This document shows, in pieces, positions 44,932-53,604 of a DNA stretch of 64,000 bases (position 1 is the stretch's first letter; each line of letters begins with the position of its first letter). A model generated the notes under the pieces. That model saw only the letters and a program-made list of their open reading frames with translations. It did not search any database and was not told the DNA's origin. This stretch comes from Streptomyces sp. GESEQ-35. Lineage in GTDB: Bacteria > Actinomycetota > Actinomycetes > Streptomycetales > Streptomycetaceae. The DNA is taken from positions 62,001 to 126,000 of the forward strand of contig NZ_JAFFSX010000023.1 of the NCBI RefSeq assembly GCF_017948485.1, in the 5' to 3' direction. The translations under genes and the position numbers were made by a program.

Positions 44932-45938
44932 GACCGGCTCACCGCCTTCTCCAACTCGCTGTCGGAGTCCCGTACGGCCGTGCCGCCGTTGCCCTCGGGC
45001 TCGCCGGGTTCGGCGCGGTGGCCCGTCAGGGCCAGGAAGACCTCGTCGAGCGAGGAGCGGCGCAGTGCCAGCTCGCGCACCGCGATGCCCTCACGGTCGA
45101 GCGTGCGCACCACGGCCGGCATCAGCGCGGGGTCCTTCACCGGGGCCGTCACCGTCTCGCCCTCTATCTGGGTCTGCGGACCGGCCGCCTCGGCGACAAG
45201 AAGATGCGCCCGCGCAAGATCCTGCGCCAGCACCGGCCGCAGTTGCAGCACCTGGCCGCCGACCTGCGACTTCAGCTGGTCCGGCGTGCCCTCGGCGATC
45301 ACCCGGCCCTTGTCGATCACCACGATGTCGTCGGCGAGTACATCGGCCTCGTTCAGATACTGCGTGGTCAGCAGGGCGGTCGCACCGTCCGCGACCAGGC
45401 CCCGCAGCAGGTCCCACAGCTCACCGCGGCTGTGCGGGTCCAGGCCGGTGGTCGGCTCGTCCAGGAAGAGGATGCTGGGCCGGCCCACAAGGCTGGCCGC
45501 CAGGTCGAGCCGCCTGCGCATGCCTCCGGAGAACGTCTTCACGGCCCGCCCGGCCGCGTCCGTCAGCTGAAAGCGCTCCAGCAGCTCACCCGCCCTCGCC
45601 TTGGCCTCGCGCCGCGGCATACCGAGCAAGCGGCCGATGAGCAGCAGATTCTCGGTACCGGTCAGGTTCTCGTCCACCGCCGCGTACTGCCCGGTCAGCC
45701 CGACGAGGGCGCGGACGACTCCGGCCTCCCGGACCACATCGTGACCGGCCACATGGGCCCGGCCGGCGTCGGGGCGCAGCAGGGTCGCGAAGATCCGTAC
45801 GGCGGTCGTCTTCCCCGCGCCGTTGGGACCCAGCAGCCCGAGCACCGAGCCCTTGCGGGCCCCCAGGTCGACCCCGGCCAGCGCCTCGGTCTCCTTGAAC
45901 CGCTTGACCAGGCCTTCCGCCTCAATCGCATACGTCAT
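44928..45938 (-). CDS. ABC transporter ATP-binding protein, DrrA-like
   Basis: 336 residues from ATG 45938 with GAGGGGTGA upstream. Walker A GPNGAGKTT (about 39-47), signature FSGGMRRRLDLA, Walker B ILFLDEPTTGLDP, and the DrrA C-terminal domain with ALRRSSLDEVFLALTG. Powers the adjoining permease. Divergent from coaA. The pair interrupts an otherwise housekeeping stretch. Confidence 0.93.
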   Translation of the reverse strand: MTYAIEAEGLVKRFKETEALAGVDLGARKGSVLGLLGPNGAGKTTAVRIFATLLRPDAGRAHVAGHDVVREAGVVRALVGLTGQYAAVDENLTGTENLLLIGRLLGMPRREAKARAGELLERFQLTDAAGRAVKTFSGGMRRRLDLAASLVGRPSILFLDEPTTGLDPHSRGELWDLLRGLVADGATALLTTQYLNEADVLADDIVVIDKGRVIAEGTPDQLKSQVGGQVLQLRPVLAQDLARAHLLVAEAAGPQTQIEGETVTAPVKDPALMPAVVRTLDREGIAVRELALRRSSLDEVFLALTGHRAEPGEPEGNGGTAVRDSDSELEKAVSRS

Positions 45939-46098
45939 GAGTCACCCCTCGACGTTCATGGACCCCGGCCTGGGCCCACCCTTCCCACAACTGTGACGCA
46001 CGCCACTGACATTCCCCCCTTGCCCGGGTTCGCCCCGGGATGCGGCCACGTGACGGACCCCACCCCGCCAACCGTTCGTACGCCCGTAACAATGGACT

Positions 46099-47097
46099 GT
46101 GATCTCTCCGGTCTCCTCGATGCCCCGGAGCGCCCACCGGCACAGGCCGGAGGCGACTCCCTACGTCGACCTCACCCGCACGGAGTGGAGCGCGTTGCGC
46201 AACAAGACGCCGCTCCCGCTCACCGCCGAGGAGGTCGAGAAGCTGCGCGGCCTCGGCGATGTCATCGACCTCGACGAGGTGCGGGACATCTACCTCCCGC
46301 TCTCCCGGCTCCTCAACCTCTACATCGGCGCCACCGACGGCCTCAGAGGCGCCCTGAACACGTTCCTCGGTGACACCGGCGAAAAGGGCTCCCAGTCCGG
46401 CACACCGTTCGTCATAGGCGTCGCCGGCTCCGTCGCCGTGGGAAAGTCCACGGTCGCGCGCCTTCTTCAGGCCCTGCTCTCCCGCTGGCCCGAACACCCG
46501 CGCGTCGAGCTGGTCACCACCGACGGTTTCCTCCTGCCCACCAAGGAGCTGGAGGACCGCGGCCTGATGTCGCGGAAAGGCTTCCCCGAGTCGTACGACC
46601 GCCGCGCCCTCACCCGCTTCGTCGCCGACATCAAGGCGGGCAAGGACGAGGTCACCGCGCCCGTCTACTCCCACCTCATCTACGACATCGTCCCCGGCCA
46701 GAAGCTCACGGTCCGCCGCCCGGACATCCTGATCGTCGAGGGGCTGAACGTGCTCCAGCCCGCCCTCCCCGGCAAGGACGGCCGCACCCGGGTCGGTCTC
46801 GCCGACTACTTCGACTTCAGCGTGTACGTCGACGCCCGTCCCGAGGACATCGAGCGCTGGTACCTGAATCGTTTCCGCAAACTCCGCGACACCGCCTTCC
46901 AGAACCCGTCGTCGTACTTCCGCAAGTACACCCAGGTCTCCGAGGAGGAGGCCCTCGACTACGCCCGCACCACCTGGCGCACGATCAACAGGCCGAACCT
47001 CATCGAGAACGTGGCCCCCACCCGGGGCCGCGCCACCCTGATCATCCGCAAGGGCCCTGACCACAAGGTGCAGCGGCTGAGCCTGCGCAAGCTGTAG
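46099..47097 (+). CDS. coaA: Type I pantothenate kinase
   Basis: 332 residues from GTG 46099; TAACAA ends six bases earlier, so probably leaderless. Phosphorylates pantothenate, the first step of CoA synthesis. P-loop GVAGSVAVGKST, TTDGFLLPT, RKGFPESYD, PVYSHLIYD and EGLNVLQP. The N-terminal 20 residues (SPVSSMPRSAHRHRPEATPY) are longer than in E. coli, but PYVDLTRTEW marks the usual start of the conserved part. Confidence 0.95.
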   Translation: MISPVSSMPRSAHRHRPEATPYVDLTRTEWSALRNKTPLPLTAEEVEKLRGLGDVIDLDEVRDIYLPLSRLLNLYIGATDGLRGALNTFLGDTGEKGSQSGTPFVIGVAGSVAVGKSTVARLLQALLSRWPEHPRVELVTTDGFLLPTKELEDRGLMSRKGFPESYDRRALTRFVADIKAGKDEVTAPVYSHLIYDIVPGQKLTVRRPDILIVEGLNVLQPALPGKDGRTRVGLADYFDFSVYVDARPEDIERWYLNRFRKLRDTAFQNPSSYFRKYTQVSEEEALDYARTTWRTINRPNLIENVAPTRGRATLIIRKGPDHKVQRLSLRKL

Positions 47098-47138
47098 CCG
47101 GGCCCCCGGACGCAACGCAGGCCTGTTAAAAAGGCGTC

Positions 47139-48077
47139 ATGCTGCATCTGCGCCTGATCACCCCGGCCGACAAGACCGACGACGTGGTCCGACTGATCGA
47201 GAAGACGGTCGGCGCCACGCACCTCGTGGTGATGCCGGGCGCCGCCCGCAACCCTGCGGGAGACGTCGTGATGTGCGACGTCGCACGCGAGGCGGGCGAC
47301 GAACTCATCGGCGCGCTAAGGGCGTTGGACCTCGACAAGACCGGCTCGATCGCCGTCGAGAACATCGACCTGTCGCTCTCCAAGCGCGCCGAGAAGGCCG
47401 AGGACGAAGCACCCGGCGAGGGCGCGGACGCGGTCCTGTGGGAGCACCTCTCGGACGCGACGCACGAGGAGTCGACGCTGTCGATCACGTACGTCGCCTT
47501 CATCACGCTCGCCACGATGATCGCGGCCTGCGGTGTGGTCCTCGACAACGCGATCCTGATCGTGGGCGCGATGGCGGTCGGCCCGGAGTTCGGCCCGCTG
47601 GCGGGCTTCTCCACGGCGATCGTCCAGCGCCATCCGCGCCTCGCCCTGCGCTCCCTGACCGCGCTGCTGGTCGGCTTCGGGGTGGCGATGGCGGTGACGG
47701 TCGGTTTCAGCCTCTTCATGGACGCGATCGGTCAGTTCTCAGAAGGGCAGTTGGAGGACGACCGCCCCAACACGGCCTTCGTCTACGCCCCCGACGCGTT
47801 CTCCTTCATCGTGGCGGTCCTCGCAGGCATCGCCGGCACCCTGTCCCTGACCTCCGCCAAGTCGGGCGCCCTGGTAGGCGTCGCCATCTCCGTGACGACA
47901 GTCCCCGCAGCAGCCAACGCGGCAGTCGCCCTGAGCTACGGCGACACCAAACAGACCTGGGGCTCCACAGAGCAACTCCTGCTGAACCTGCTCGGCATCA
48001 TCCTCGCCGGCACCCTGACACTCCTGGCCCAGAAATGGCTCTGGACAACACAACGCGGGAAGAGCAACGCCCTCTAG
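47139..48077 (+). CDS. DUF389 family membrane protein
   Basis: 312 residues. A soluble N-terminal domain of about 110 residues is followed by roughly six membrane segments (YVAFITLATMIAACGVVLDN, ILIVGAMAVGPEFGPLAGFS, SLTALLVGFGVAMAVTVGFS, FSFIVAVLAGIAGTLSLTSA, LVGVAISVTTVPAAANAAVA, LLNLLGIILAGTLTLL), matching the DUF389 pattern including IVGAMAVGPEFGPLAG. The function of the family is unknown. Probably leaderless (TAAAAA, six bases, ATG). The stop codon lies inside a dispersed repeat. Confidence 0.9.
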   Translation: MLHLRLITPADKTDDVVRLIEKTVGATHLVVMPGAARNPAGDVVMCDVAREAGDELIGALRALDLDKTGSIAVENIDLSLSKRAEKAEDEAPGEGADAVLWEHLSDATHEESTLSITYVAFITLATMIAACGVVLDNAILIVGAMAVGPEFGPLAGFSTAIVQRHPRLALRSLTALLVGFGVAMAVTVGFSLFMDAIGQFSEGQLEDDRPNTAFVYAPDAFSFIVAVLAGIAGTLSLTSAKSGALVGVAISVTTVPAAANAAVALSYGDTKQTWGSTEQLLLNLLGIILAGTLTLLAQKWLWTTQRGKSNAL

Positions 48078-48130
48078 GGGCGCGGGGAACTGCGCGACAA
48101 GCCACAACGAGACCCGCAGCCCGCAACGAG
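48075..48130. repeat. Dispersed GGGGCGCGGGGAACTGCGCG element
   Basis: aggggcgcggggaactgcgc followed by gacaagccacaacgag. Near-identical cores occur at 60413 and 63868, and a degenerate one at 12749. It overlaps the stop codon of the DUF389 gene. Confidence 0.7.
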
Positions 48131-48158
48131 ACAGAACCCCCCGCCCCTACCCGGCAAT

Positions 48159-49517
48159 TCAGCCCAACGCCGACTTCACAGCATCCGCAAGCCGCCCCGC
48201 CACAGACCGAGCCTGATCAATATCCGCGGCCTCAACCATCACCCGCACCAACGGCTCGGTACCGGACGGCCGCAACAACACCCGCCCGGTAGACCCGAGT
48301 TCACGCTCGGCCTCGGTAACCGCGTTGGCCAGCTCGGCAGAGGTCTTCACCCGCGACCTGTCAACGTCCGGCACATTGATCAGCACCTGCGGCAACCGCT
48401 CCATGACAGAAGCAAGATCCCGCAGCGTACGACCCGTACGGGCCACCTCGGCCGCCAACAGCAGCCCGGTCAGCGTCCCGTCACCGGTGGTGGCGTGATC
48501 GAGGATGATGACATGCCCCGACTGCTCGCCACCGAGCGCGTAGCCGTGCCGCTTCATCTCCTCCAGGACGTACCGGTCACCGACGGCGGTCTGAATGAGC
48601 GTCAGTCCCTCGCGTTCCAGGGCCAGTTTGAAGCCCAGGTTCGACATGACCGTCGCGACAACGGTGTGGGAGCGCAGTGCGGAACGCTCCCGCATCGCAA
48701 GCGCGAGTACGGCCAGGATCTGGTCGCCGTCAACCTCCTCACCGGCGTGGTCGACGGCGAGACAGCGGTCGGCGTCGCCGTCGTGGGCGATACCGAGCGC
48801 GGCTCCGTGCTCGACGACGGCGGCCTTCAAAAGGCCCAGATGCGTGGAGCCGCAGCCGTCGTTGATGTTGAGCCCGTCCGGCTCGGCACCGATGGTGATC
48901 ACTTCGGCGCCGGCCTGCGAGAACGCCTCGGGCGAAACCCGCGCGGCAGCGCCGTGTGCCTCGTCGAGGACGATCTTCAGCCCGTCGAGGCGGTTCGGCA
49001 GCGCGGAGAGAAGGTGGGCGACGTACTGGTCGGCCCCTTCTTCGTACGTCCGCACCCGCCCGACACCCGCACCCGTGGGCCGGTTCCAGGGAGCGCCGGT
49101 GCGGTGCTCCTCGTAGACGGCCTCGATTCGGTCCTCCAGCTCGTCGGCGAGCTTGTGGCCGCCGCGGGCGAAGAACTTGATGCCGTTGTCGGGCATGGCG
49201 TTGTGGCTGGCGGAGAGCATCACACCGAGGTCCGCGCCGAGCGCGCCGGTGAGGTGGGCGACCGCGGGCGTCGGCAGCACACCGACGCGCAGGACGTCCA
49301 CACCCGCGCTGGCCAGGCCCGCGACCATGGCGGCCTCCAGGAACTCCCCGGACGCACGCGGGTCTCGGCCGACCACGGCGGTCGGCCGGTGCCCCTCGAA
49401 CGTGCCGGCCTCGGCCAGTACGTGCGCCGCGGCGACGGAGAGGCCGAGCGCCATCTCGGCCGTCAGATCCGCGTTGGCGACACCGCGCACGCCGTCCGTG
49501 CCGAAGAGTCGTCCCAC
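48159..49517 (-). CDS. glmM: Phosphoglucosamine mutase
   Basis: 452 residues. Interconverts glucosamine 6- and 1-phosphate. Active-site phosphoserine in VMLSASHNAMPDNGIKFF, metal-binding DGDADRCLAVD, sugar-binding GGEQSGHVI, and the C-terminal phosphate-binding RPSGTEPLVRVMVEA. It begins about 210 bases after rpsI on the same strand, behind a strong terminator, so it probably has its own promoter. Confidence 0.97.
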   Translation of the reverse strand: MGRLFGTDGVRGVANADLTAEMALGLSVAAAHVLAEAGTFEGHRPTAVVGRDPRASGEFLEAAMVAGLASAGVDVLRVGVLPTPAVAHLTGALGADLGVMLSASHNAMPDNGIKFFARGGHKLADELEDRIEAVYEEHRTGAPWNRPTGAGVGRVRTYEEGADQYVAHLLSALPNRLDGLKIVLDEAHGAAARVSPEAFSQAGAEVITIGAEPDGLNINDGCGSTHLGLLKAAVVEHGAALGIAHDGDADRCLAVDHAGEEVDGDQILAVLALAMRERSALRSHTVVATVMSNLGFKLALEREGLTLIQTAVGDRYVLEEMKRHGYALGGEQSGHVIILDHATTGDGTLTGLLLAAEVARTGRTLRDLASVMERLPQVLINVPDVDRSRVKTSAELANAVTEAERELGSTGRVLLRPSGTEPLVRVMVEAADIDQARSVAGRLADAVKSALG

Positions 49518-49660
49518 TTGTCCTCCATACGTTCACAGTTCCCGGAAGGGGCTCAAACTTGAAGCCCTCTAAGAATCTGATGAAACCCCTGTTTGGAAAG
49601 CATCCGATCACGCCAGCCTTTGAGCGTCTTGTGTCGTTATACGCCTCTGGCTGTGATAAA

Positions 49661-49702
49661 CGAACGCCCCGACGGCACTGTGGCGTGCCGCCGGGGCGTT
49701 CG
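49661..49702 (-). terminator. Intrinsic terminator of the rplM-rpsI operon
   Basis: cgaacgccccgacggcac facing gtgccgccggggcgttcg forms a long stem of about 18 pairs with one mismatch, 24 bases after the rpsI stop. A strong GC hairpin of the kind used in Streptomyces. Confidence 0.85.
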
Positions 49703-49726
49703 GAGTACGAGCAGACGCCGCGGTGA

Positions 49727-50248
49727 TTAGCGCTTGCTGTACTGCGGGGCCTTGCGAGCCTTCTTGAGACCGGCCTTCTTGCGCTCGACCGCACGGTCGT
49801 CGCGGCGGAGGAAGCCGGCCTTCTTGAGGGCGCCGCGGTTGTTGTCCACGTCGGCCTCGTTCAGTGCACGGGCCACACCGAGGCGCAGGGCGCCGGCCTG
49901 ACCCGAGACGCCGCCACCCGCGATGCGGGCGATGACGTCGTAGCGGCCCTCGAGCTCGAGGACCTTGAACGGCTCGTTGACTTCCTGCTGGTGCACCTTG
50001 TTGGGGAAGTAGTCCTCAAGGGTGCGACCGTTGATCTTCCACTTGCCGGTGCCCGGGACGATCCGGACGCGGGCGATGGCGTTCTTACGGCGACCCAGGC
50101 CGGCGGCCGGCTGGGCCTCGCCGAATTGGGAAGCCATGGACTCCGAGGTGTACTCGCCCTCGACGGGCACCTCGGACTCGGTGGTGTAGCTCTCGATGTC
50201 GACGATCTCTTCGCCCTCGACGGGCGTCTCGACGGTGGTCTCGGCCAC
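49727..50248 (-). CDS. rpsI: 30S ribosomal protein S9
   Basis: 173 residues. The S9 core begins at about residue 50 (GLGRRKNAIARVRIVPGTGK) and ends in the universal basic tail ARKAPQYSKR, which reaches the P-site tRNA. An acidic N-terminal extension of about 48 residues (VETPVEGEEIVDIESYTTES) is present, as in other actinobacterial S9 proteins. Second gene of rplM-rpsI. Confidence 0.98.
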   Translation of the reverse strand: MAETTVETPVEGEEIVDIESYTTESEVPVEGEYTSESMASQFGEAQPAAGLGRRKNAIARVRIVPGTGKWKINGRTLEDYFPNKVHQQEVNEPFKVLELEGRYDVIARIAGGGVSGQAGALRLGVARALNEADVDNNRGALKKAGFLRRDDRAVERKKAGLKKARKAPQYSKR

Positions 50249-50290
50249 GATTCTCCTCAGATTCTCTTCAGTCTTAGGGGGTGGCCGGAC

Positions 50291-50734
50291 TTACTGCGCG
50301 ACCTGGGTGATCTCGAACGGAACCGGCTGCTGCGCAGCGTGCGGGTGGTTCTCGCCCGAGTAGACCTTCAGCTTCGTGAGCATCTGACGGCCCAGGGTGT
50401 TCTTGGGGATCATGCCCTTGATGGCCTTCTCGACGGCCTTCTCGGGGTTCTTCGCCAGCAGCTCGTCGTAACGGACGGAGCGCAGACCACCCGGGTAACC
50501 GGAGTGGCGGTACGCCAGCTTCTGGGTCTTCTTGTTGCCGGACAGGTGGACCTTGTCGGCGTTGATGATGATGACGAAGTCGCCCATGTCCATGTGCGGG
50601 GCATAGACCGGCTTGTGCTTGCCACGGAGGAGGTTCGCAGCGGTGGTAGCCAGACGGCCGAGGACGACGTCCTGGGCGTCAATGACGTGCCACTGGCGAG
50701 TCACATCGCCGGGCTTGGGGCTGTACGTACGCAC
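50291..50734 (-). CDS. rplM: 50S ribosomal protein L13
   Basis: 147 residues from GTG 50734. Family sequence: TYSPKPGDVTRQWHVIDAQD, GRLATTAANLLRGKHKP, GDFVIIINADKV, and MIPKNTLGRQMLTKLKVY. Early assembly protein of the large subunit. Leads the rplM-rpsI operon; a near-consensus promoter lies about 185 bases upstream. Confidence 0.98.
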   Translation of the reverse strand: MRTYSPKPGDVTRQWHVIDAQDVVLGRLATTAANLLRGKHKPVYAPHMDMGDFVIIINADKVHLSGNKKTQKLAYRHSGYPGGLRSVRYDELLAKNPEKAVEKAIKGMIPKNTLGRQMLTKLKVYSGENHPHAAQQPVPFEITQVAQ

Positions 50735-50918
50735 TTCGTAGCCTTCGCTTCTTCAGTGGATGGGTCCTGACACATGGCATCACTGAAGCGATCGTGCAGC
50801 TGGGGACGACAATGCCGGGAACGTTGCCCGTATGCCGCCCACTGGTAACTGCTCCAGGGAACCTACGTAAGGGCCTCTCGCGTGAAAACGACCAAGCCGA
50901 TACGCATAACGAACTTGA

Positions 50919-50948
50919 AGAGTACCCGCGCCGCCCCGGATGGGTCAA
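50919..50948 (-). promoter_or_regulatory. Promoter of rplM-rpsI
   Basis: TTGACC and TACTCT on the minus strand, 18 bases apart, a good principal-sigma match. The start would be near 50912, giving a 5' leader of about 178 bases before rplM. Such a leader could allow autoregulation, but I see no recognised structure. Confidence 0.7.
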
Positions 50949-51030
50949 AACGACATCGCGGCCACTGGTCCCACCGTGACCTGTGAGACAGGCGGGCACA
51001 CAGGTTGCCGTCCCGTCTAAGATGCGGCCC

Positions 51031-51918
51031 ATGAGCTTTGGGCAGGGGGGTCCTCAGTCCCAGTGGGATCCCTGGAAACCGAATTCGCAGCAGCAGCCGT
51101 GGAGCGACGGCGACACCCGGACACCGGACTGGGCTGCACTCGCCGAGGCGTCGGAGACGCGCAACAAGCGTCGCAGACTGCTGCTCGTCGGCGGCGGCGC
51201 GCTGGCCACCGTCGCGATAGGCGCCGCGGTCGCCGTGGCCGTGGTGTCGGCGAACGGCGACAGTGAGGCGTCCGGCAACCCGTCCTCCCAGCTGCCGTCG
51301 ACCGCGGACATCCCGAGCGCGTCCGGGACGGACCCGTCGTTCGCGCCGACCAGCGCGCCGCCGCCGCTGGATCCGAAGGACTTCATCGCCACCAAGAGCA
51401 AGGACACCGCTCCGCTCGGCGCGCAGATCCTCTTCCCGGGCACGCAGCTGACCATGGGCGAGACGGTGTACAAGAAGGGCCCGACGGCGGACACGACGAA
51501 ATGTGCCTCGGCCGTCAACGATCAGGGCACCCTCGGCAAGATCCTCACCGCCAACGACTGCACCCGCCTCCTGCGCGTCACCTACCTCAAGGACGGCGCC
51601 GCGGTGACGGTCGGCGTGGCCGTCTTCGACACCGAGGCACAGGCGACGAAGGCCAAGGGGCAGGCCGACGACAAGAGCGTCATCGCGTCCCTGGCGGGCG
51701 GCGGCGTCAAGCCCTTCTGCAATGCCGCCCTGTGCCGCACGACCACCAACTCCTACGGCCGTTACGCCTACTTCACCGTCGCCGGCTTCTTCAACGGCAA
51801 GGACGTCACGACGAAGGACACGCAGGTTTTCCAGATCGGCGACGACCTGGCCGAGTTCACGTTCCGCCAGATCCGCAGGCGGGGCGAGGCCCAGGCCTCG
51901 GCGGCGGCGAACGAGTAA
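51031..51918 (+). CDS. Hypothetical membrane-anchored protein with Pro/Ser-rich linker
   Basis: 295 residues from ATG 51031. A Gln/Trp-rich cytoplasmic N-terminus (SFGQGGPQSQWDPWKPNSQQ), one membrane segment (about 51-72, LLLVGGGALATVAIGAAVAV), a disordered Pro/Ser linker, then an extracellular domain with three cysteines (TTKCASAVND, ANDCTRLLRVTY, KPFCNAALCRTT) that could form disulfides. TAAGAT ends seven bases before the ATG, consistent with leaderless transcription. No function recognised. Divergent from rplM. Confidence 0.8.
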   Translation: MSFGQGGPQSQWDPWKPNSQQQPWSDGDTRTPDWAALAEASETRNKRRRLLLVGGGALATVAIGAAVAVAVVSANGDSEASGNPSSQLPSTADIPSASGTDPSFAPTSAPPPLDPKDFIATKSKDTAPLGAQILFPGTQLTMGETVYKKGPTADTTKCASAVNDQGTLGKILTANDCTRLLRVTYLKDGAAVTVGVAVFDTEAQATKAKGQADDKSVIASLAGGGVKPFCNAALCRTTTNSYGRYAYFTVAGFFNGKDVTTKDTQVFQIGDDLAEFTFRQIRRRGEAQASAAANE

Positions 51919-52002
51919 CGCCGCACCCGCTCCCCCGTCCGCCGGAGCCTCCCGTACCGGGCGACAATCGCCGCACGTCGTGTCGGGGAGGGGGCGGGGG
52001 TC

Positions 52003-53352
52003 GTGCGGATGCGGGGCCGGATCGGGCTGCTCGGGGCCGCGGCAGGCGGCGCGCTGCTGGCCCCGCTGGGAGTGTGGGCCTGGCCCGACCAGGACGAGGG
52101 CGGGGCCGGACCCCGCGCGGTCCCGACCGATCTGCGGGACCGGGACCCCGGGGCGACCCCCGAGGCGCGCCGGGTGTACGCCATGCTCGCCCAGCTGGAG
52201 AACGCCGCGCGCCGCGGCCGCCCGAGCCGTACGGTGATCGGCCAGCACGTGGAGCTGCACAACGAGCGGTACAACGCGCAGTACGGCGACTACCGCGGCA
52301 CCAAGGCGCCGGGCTACTACTACCGCAAGGCCCGCGACATCACCGGCCGCCTGCCCGGCTTCGTCGAGCTGGACCTCGGCCCCGGCTACGGCCAGCCCGG
52401 CTGGGCGGTGGGCCAGGCGCGCTCCTACTCCGGCGCATGGCCCAGCTGCCGCCCGTCCTGGGGGTACGTCGAGGACGCCGTGGACCTCGCCGTCGGCGTG
52501 TGGGCGGGACTGCCCAGGGCGGCCGACGGCTCGTACCGCACCTCCGGCACGCACCGTGAATGCGCGTCCGGAACCGAGGTCTCCCTGCCGCACAACGGGG
52601 GCGCTCCGGCGGGCCTGGTCGGGTTCTCCTTCCACCAGCCGTACCCGGGCAGCCCCGTCAAGGGCTTCGAGCAGACCCTGCGTCGCAACTCTCCCGCGGC
52701 GAAGGACCCCCGCTGGTTCACCCGGGTCGTGAGCCGGGGCACCGCCGAGCACAGGGACCTGCTGCGCGACCTCGCCTATCTCGCGGACCACCTGGGCTAC
52801 CTCGCCGACCGTGGCGTACCGGTGCTGCTGCGGCCGTACCACGAAATGAACACGGCGCCGGGCCGCGGCTTCTGGTGGGCGGGCCAGGACCCGGCCGCCT
52901 TCCGGGAGCTGTGGCAGGTGACATACGACTACCTCGTGCACCGTCGCGGCCTGCACAACCTGATCTTCGTGTGGGCGCCGAACTCCTGGGACGGCACCTA
53001 CGGCCGGGAACCCGGGGCGTACTACCCGGGCGGGCGCCATGTCGACATCGTCGGCGTCGACGACTACAGCGACACCCCGGCCGAGCCGTTCGGCCGGGGA
53101 GCCTGGACCGAGGTGTGGCACCGGGGCCTGGAGGAGTTCCGCAGGCCCCGGATCGTCTCCGAGTCCTTCCACGTACCGCTCAACGCGGCGCAGCCGAAGA
53201 CCTTGGCCGGAACGCCATGGGTGCTGTGGACGGTGTGGGGGCAGGCACTGTCGTACGACAACGTCTCCGCGCCCCGGAAGAAGAACACCGCAGAGGACGT
53301 GAAACGGACGTACCACTCGTCTCGCGTGATCACGGCGCAAGACTTCACTTGA
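52003..53352 (+). CDS. Glycoside hydrolase family 26-like protein (beta-mannanase type), secreted
   Basis: 449 residues from GTG 52003, after a G-rich ribosome site. Signal or anchor sequence RGRIGLLGAAAGGALLAPLG. A GH26-type barrel follows: VIGQHVELHNERYNAQYGDY, LPGFVELDLGPGYG, the acid/base candidate Glu281 in LLRPYHEMN, and the nucleophile candidate Glu387 in VSESF, with VWAPNSWDGTYG between. GH26 enzymes are mainly endo-beta-1,4-mannanases. It lies 250 bases upstream of, and on the same strand as, the mannosyltransferase operon, so it may act on the same polymer. Confidence 0.82.
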   Translation: MRMRGRIGLLGAAAGGALLAPLGVWAWPDQDEGGAGPRAVPTDLRDRDPGATPEARRVYAMLAQLENAARRGRPSRTVIGQHVELHNERYNAQYGDYRGTKAPGYYYRKARDITGRLPGFVELDLGPGYGQPGWAVGQARSYSGAWPSCRPSWGYVEDAVDLAVGVWAGLPRAADGSYRTSGTHRECASGTEVSLPHNGGAPAGLVGFSFHQPYPGSPVKGFEQTLRRNSPAAKDPRWFTRVVSRGTAEHRDLLRDLAYLADHLGYLADRGVPVLLRPYHEMNTAPGRGFWWAGQDPAAFRELWQVTYDYLVHRRGLHNLIFVWAPNSWDGTYGREPGAYYPGGRHVDIVGVDDYSDTPAEPFGRGAWTEVWHRGLEEFRRPRIVSESFHVPLNAAQPKTLAGTPWVLWTVWGQALSYDNVSAPRKKNTAEDVKRTYHSSRVITAQDFT

Positions 53353-53419
53353 TTAACTTTTGAACACATCTCCCTCACACCTGTTCCATGCACCCGACAC
53401 GCATGCAAGTATCGTGCTC

Positions 53420-53600
53420 CTGTTCGGCCAATTTGTTTGGGCGCCTGGGGGGCATCTGAGCGGCGAGTGGCCGGCTAACGCCAACGAGGCGTTGAGGGGT
53501 GGGGATCCCAGAGTGAAGGTGCCGTGCTGCGCTCCGGCGTGCCACGGCTGAGATCTGTCGCTGCCTCAACGCACCACCGATCTCACGGGAGTTCCGCAGT
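53420..53600 (+). promoter_or_regulatory. Possible structured 5' leader of the polysaccharide operon
   Basis: The 252-base gap before the glycosyltransferase gene holds several possible stems in a row: CGGCCA pairing with TGGCCG, AACGCC-AACGA-GGCGTT, GGGATCCC, and GCCGTG pairing with CACGGC. This resembles an untranslated leader or cis-regulatory RNA. It does not match the c-di-AMP, c-di-GMP or cobalamin riboswitch cores I know. No convincing promoter hexamers were found. Confidence 0.3.
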
Positions 53601-53604
53601 CGTC

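Noticed and set aside
53353..53604. c-di-AMP (ydaO), c-di-GMP or cobalamin riboswitch
   Set aside because: The core sequences of those classes are absent or in the wrong order; only a generic structured-leader call is kept.
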